Shown: positions 5,693 to 7,418 of the stretch, piece after piece
How the letters are laid out: each line of letters starts with the position of its first letter
How positions within the stretch are numbered: the first letter of the stretch is position 1
Source: Actinomycetes bacterium
GTDB lineage: Bacteria > Actinomycetota > Acidimicrobiia > Spongiisociales > UBA5794
Reading direction: 5' to 3'
Assembly: GCA_023336855.1 (NCBI GenBank)
Contig: JAMBLK010000003.1
Span: 1 to 7,418 of the forward strand
Length of the DNA stretch: 7,418 bases
The notes under the pieces: model-generated
Told to the model about the DNA's origin: nothing
The model's input: only the letters and a program-made list of their open reading frames with translations
The model's database searches: none
Position numbers and translations under genes: made by a program

Positions 5693-6138
5693 GCGACTGG
5701 CTTGTCGTCGGCATCGTGCTGCTTGTCGTCGTGTTGGCTATCTGGCAAACGATCCAACTCCAGCAGATCCGCAAACAGGTTGACGCCGTACCGAAGGATG
5801 GGAACGTCTTCACCCTGATCGATTCGACAACGGCTCGCCTCAACCGCGTCGAGGCAGGGTTGGCCGTTCTGGATCAGCGGGTGGAGAGCATCGAGGCTCG
5901 CCTTCCCTTCGCTGTGACACGCACCGCCGTCGTCTCTTATGACGCCTTTGGAAACATCACCGGCCAGATGTCGCGCTCGATGGCACTTCTCAGCGAGTCC
6001 GGTGATGGCGTTGTTCTGTCGATCCTCGTATCTCGCGAGGAGACACTGTTCTTCACCAAGGAGATCCGGTCCGGGGTGGGCAGCGAGATGCTTTCCCCTG
6101 AAGAGGACCGTGCAGTCGCCAACGCCATGGGCCGGTAG
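5689..6138 (+). CDS. DUF4446-family membrane protein
   Basis: 149-aa protein that fits the DUF4446 family, whose function is unknown. Residues about 4-22 form a transmembrane helix (VVGIVLLVVVLAIW). A coiled-coil-like segment follows (about 23-71; RLNRVEAGLAVLDQRVESIEARL). The family's beta-rich domain is at about 75-149, with VSYDAFGNITGQMS, SMALLSESGDGVVLS, SREE and a final LSPEEDRAV helix. The GTG at 5689 is chosen because it overlaps the upstream stop as GTGA and gives the expected N-terminus directly before the membrane helix. In-frame GTG 5656 would add eleven residues inside the preceding gene. There is no clear ribosome-binding site, so coupling is likely. DUF4446 genes also occur, as I recall, near parB and serS in Firmicutes, so the link with serS may be old. 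The coiled coil suggests self-assembly, but the role is not known. Confidence 0.88.
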   Translation: MSDWLVVGIVLLVVVLAIWQTIQLQQIRKQVDAVPKDGNVFTLIDSTTARLNRVEAGLAVLDQRVESIEARLPFAVTRTAVVSYDAFGNITGQMSRSMALLSESGDGVVLSILVSREETLFFTKEIRSGVGSEMLSPEEDRAVANAMGR

Positions 6139-6147
6139 CATCCGACC

Positions 6148-7401
6148 ATGATCGATGTTGGAATCCTTAGAGACAATCCGGAAGTCCTCGTGGCCGCTCT
6201 GAAGCGCCGTGGCGTCGAACTAGACGTCCCCGCCCTCGCTGCGCTCGACGCCGACCGCCGCTCCGCGCGTGTTGACGCCGAGAAGATGCGATCCCGTCAG
6301 AAGGAAGTCGGTAAGTCGATTGCCGCCCTGAGCGGCGACGAGAAGGCGACGGCGATCGCAGAAGCCGGTGAATTGTCGAACCGCTACAAGGCCCGCTTGG
6401 CTGAGTCCGACGACCTGGACCAGCGATTCATGGCTCAATGGGTGACTCTTCCCAACCTCGCCGACGACACAGCAGCCGACGGGTTCGAAGAAGAAGACAG
6501 CATCGAGATCACCCGCTGGGGCGAACCCCGAGCCTTCGGCTTCGAGATCAAGGACCACGTCGATCTCGGCACCGCTCTCGGGATCATCGACATGGAACGA
6601 GCTACGAAGATCTCCGGGAGCCGATTCGGGATGCTGAAGGGCAAACTCGCTCTCCTGGAGATGGCGATGGTCCGATGGGCCATGGATGAACTCGATGGGC
6701 ACGGGTTCACCCCGGTGCTCCCTCCGGTGCTCGTTCGGGAGCAGGCGCTCTTTGGAACGGGGATCTTCCCTGCCGAGCGTGACCAGGTCTACTCGGTCGA
6801 GGAAGACGACCTCTACCTCGTCGGTACGTCCGAGGTGCCTTTGGTCGCGATGCACGGCGACGAGATCATGGAGATGGGCGATCTGCCGGTGAGATATGCA
6901 GGCTTCTCGACATGTTTCAGAGTGGAAGCCGGGACGTATGGGAAGGACACCCGGGGAATGTTCCGTGTCCACCAGTTCGACAAGGTCGAGATGTTCAGCT
7001 TCGTGCATCCCGACCGTTCCCGTGAGGAGCACGACTTCCTGCTCGCGAGGGAAGAGGAGTTGGTACAAGCGTTGGAGATCCCGTACCGGGTCGTGAACGT
7101 GGCGGCCGGCGACCTTGGTGCGCCCGCAGCGAAGAAGTACGACATCGAGGCCTGGTTCCCCGGACAGGAGCGCTACCGCGAGATCACATCGACGTCGAAT
7201 ACGACCGACTACCAATCGCGGCGCCTCAAGATCCGGTTCAAGGATGAGGACGGCAGGAACCGACTCGTCCACACGTTGAACGGCACGGCAATCACAGGCC
7301 GTGCCCTGATCGCCCTCCTAGAGAACCACCAACAGGCCGACGGATCAGTCGTGATCCCAGAGGCCCTCCGCAAGTACACAGGCTTCGATGTCATTGATTG
7401 A
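6148..7401 (+). CDS. serS: Seryl-tRNA synthetase
   Basis: Cytosolic class II aminoacyl-tRNA synthetase that charges tRNA-Ser (and tRNA-Sec where present) with serine using ATP. The protein is 417 aa, the usual bacterial length, and appears complete. The N-terminus (MIDVGILRDNPEVLVAALKRRG) and the Lys/Arg/Glu-rich stretch to about residue 100 match the tRNA-binding antiparallel coiled coil. Motif 1 lies around SRFGMLKGKLALLEMAMVRWAMD. Motif 2 is at about 251-281: FRVEAG with R258/E260, then the DTRGMFRVHQFDKVE core. The serine-site strand reads TSTSNTTDYQSRR. Motif 3 is GRALIALLENHQ with R385. The ATG lies 9 nt after the DUF4446 stop, with no obvious Shine-Dalgarno. It probably belongs to the same transcript as the two upstream genes, perhaps starting at the tRNA promoter. 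The 17 bases after the stop show no terminator before the window ends. Confidence 0.97.
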   Translation: MIDVGILRDNPEVLVAALKRRGVELDVPALAALDADRRSARVDAEKMRSRQKEVGKSIAALSGDEKATAIAEAGELSNRYKARLAESDDLDQRFMAQWVTLPNLADDTAADGFEEEDSIEITRWGEPRAFGFEIKDHVDLGTALGIIDMERATKISGSRFGMLKGKLALLEMAMVRWAMDELDGHGFTPVLPPVLVREQALFGTGIFPAERDQVYSVEEDDLYLVGTSEVPLVAMHGDEIMEMGDLPVRYAGFSTCFRVEAGTYGKDTRGMFRVHQFDKVEMFSFVHPDRSREEHDFLLAREEELVQALEIPYRVVNVAAGDLGAPAAKKYDIEAWFPGQERYREITSTSNTTDYQSRRLKIRFKDEDGRNRLVHTLNGTAITGRALIALLENHQQADGSVVIPEALRKYTGFDVID

Positions 7402-7418
7402 TCCGCAGCGCGAAGCGC

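Noticed and set aside
6220..7272. 350-codon minus-strand open frame opposite serS
   Set aside because: Long antisense frames are common in high-GC genes. This one has no family resemblance, while the plus strand carries complete SerRS motifs.
7402..7418. GCGC-rich end as a terminator stem after serS
   Set aside because: Only 17 bases are visible; the short GCGC-GAA-GCGC symmetry has no visible T-tract and cannot be judged.

Overview
The window looks like chromosomal DNA from a high-GC actinobacterium. The main evidence is a minus-strand cluster in the order fhaA, fhaB, PP2C phosphatase, rodA, pbpA, which is the order of the mycobacterial cell-wall and Ser/Thr-kinase signalling locus. A tRNA-Leu(CAG) sits beside the fhaA start, as I recall it does in Mycobacterium. 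The proteins are shorter than their mycobacterial counterparts: FhaA has almost no linker and the phosphatase has no membrane anchor. This points to a deep-branching actinobacterial group (for example the acidimicrobial side) rather than a mycobacterium or streptomycete. That placement is inference.

Positions 4501 down to 1 (minus strand) hold one tightly packed operon. FhaA (DUF3662 plus FHA) is followed 7 nt later by FhaB (membrane anchor plus FHA). Then come a soluble PP2C phosphatase, the SEDS glycosyltransferase RodA and the class B penicillin-binding protein PbpA, which runs off the left edge. The last three junctions are all 4-nt ATGA overlaps, so translation is probably coupled. RodA polymerises lipid II glycan and PbpA crosslinks it. 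The FHA proteins read Thr phosphorylation and PP2C removes it. The kinases (pknA/pknB type) would be expected just beyond position 1 but are not visible.

Positions 4502-4598 are the divergent control region. A TACAAT -10 element is placed so that transcription of fhaA should start on the A of its ATG, giving a leaderless mRNA. A perfect 12-bp inverted repeat, built on three GAGTACT-type heptamers, covers the -35 zone of that promoter. A TAGCCT box is a possible -10 for the tRNA.

Positions 4599-7401 (plus strand) hold tRNA-Leu(CAG), then a membrane-anchored protein of unknown function starting 5 nt after the mature tRNA end, then a DUF4446-family membrane protein overlapping it by GTGA, then serS (seryl-tRNA synthetase) 9 nt further on. 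The last 17 bases carry no recognisable feature.

Most of the window is conserved housekeeping content. I do not see a new defence, mobile or biosynthetic system. The points worth following up are the palindrome/heptamer element in the divergent promoter region, the tRNA-mRNA junction, the uncharacterised two-gene unit before serS, and the reduced forms of FhaA and the PP2C phosphatase.
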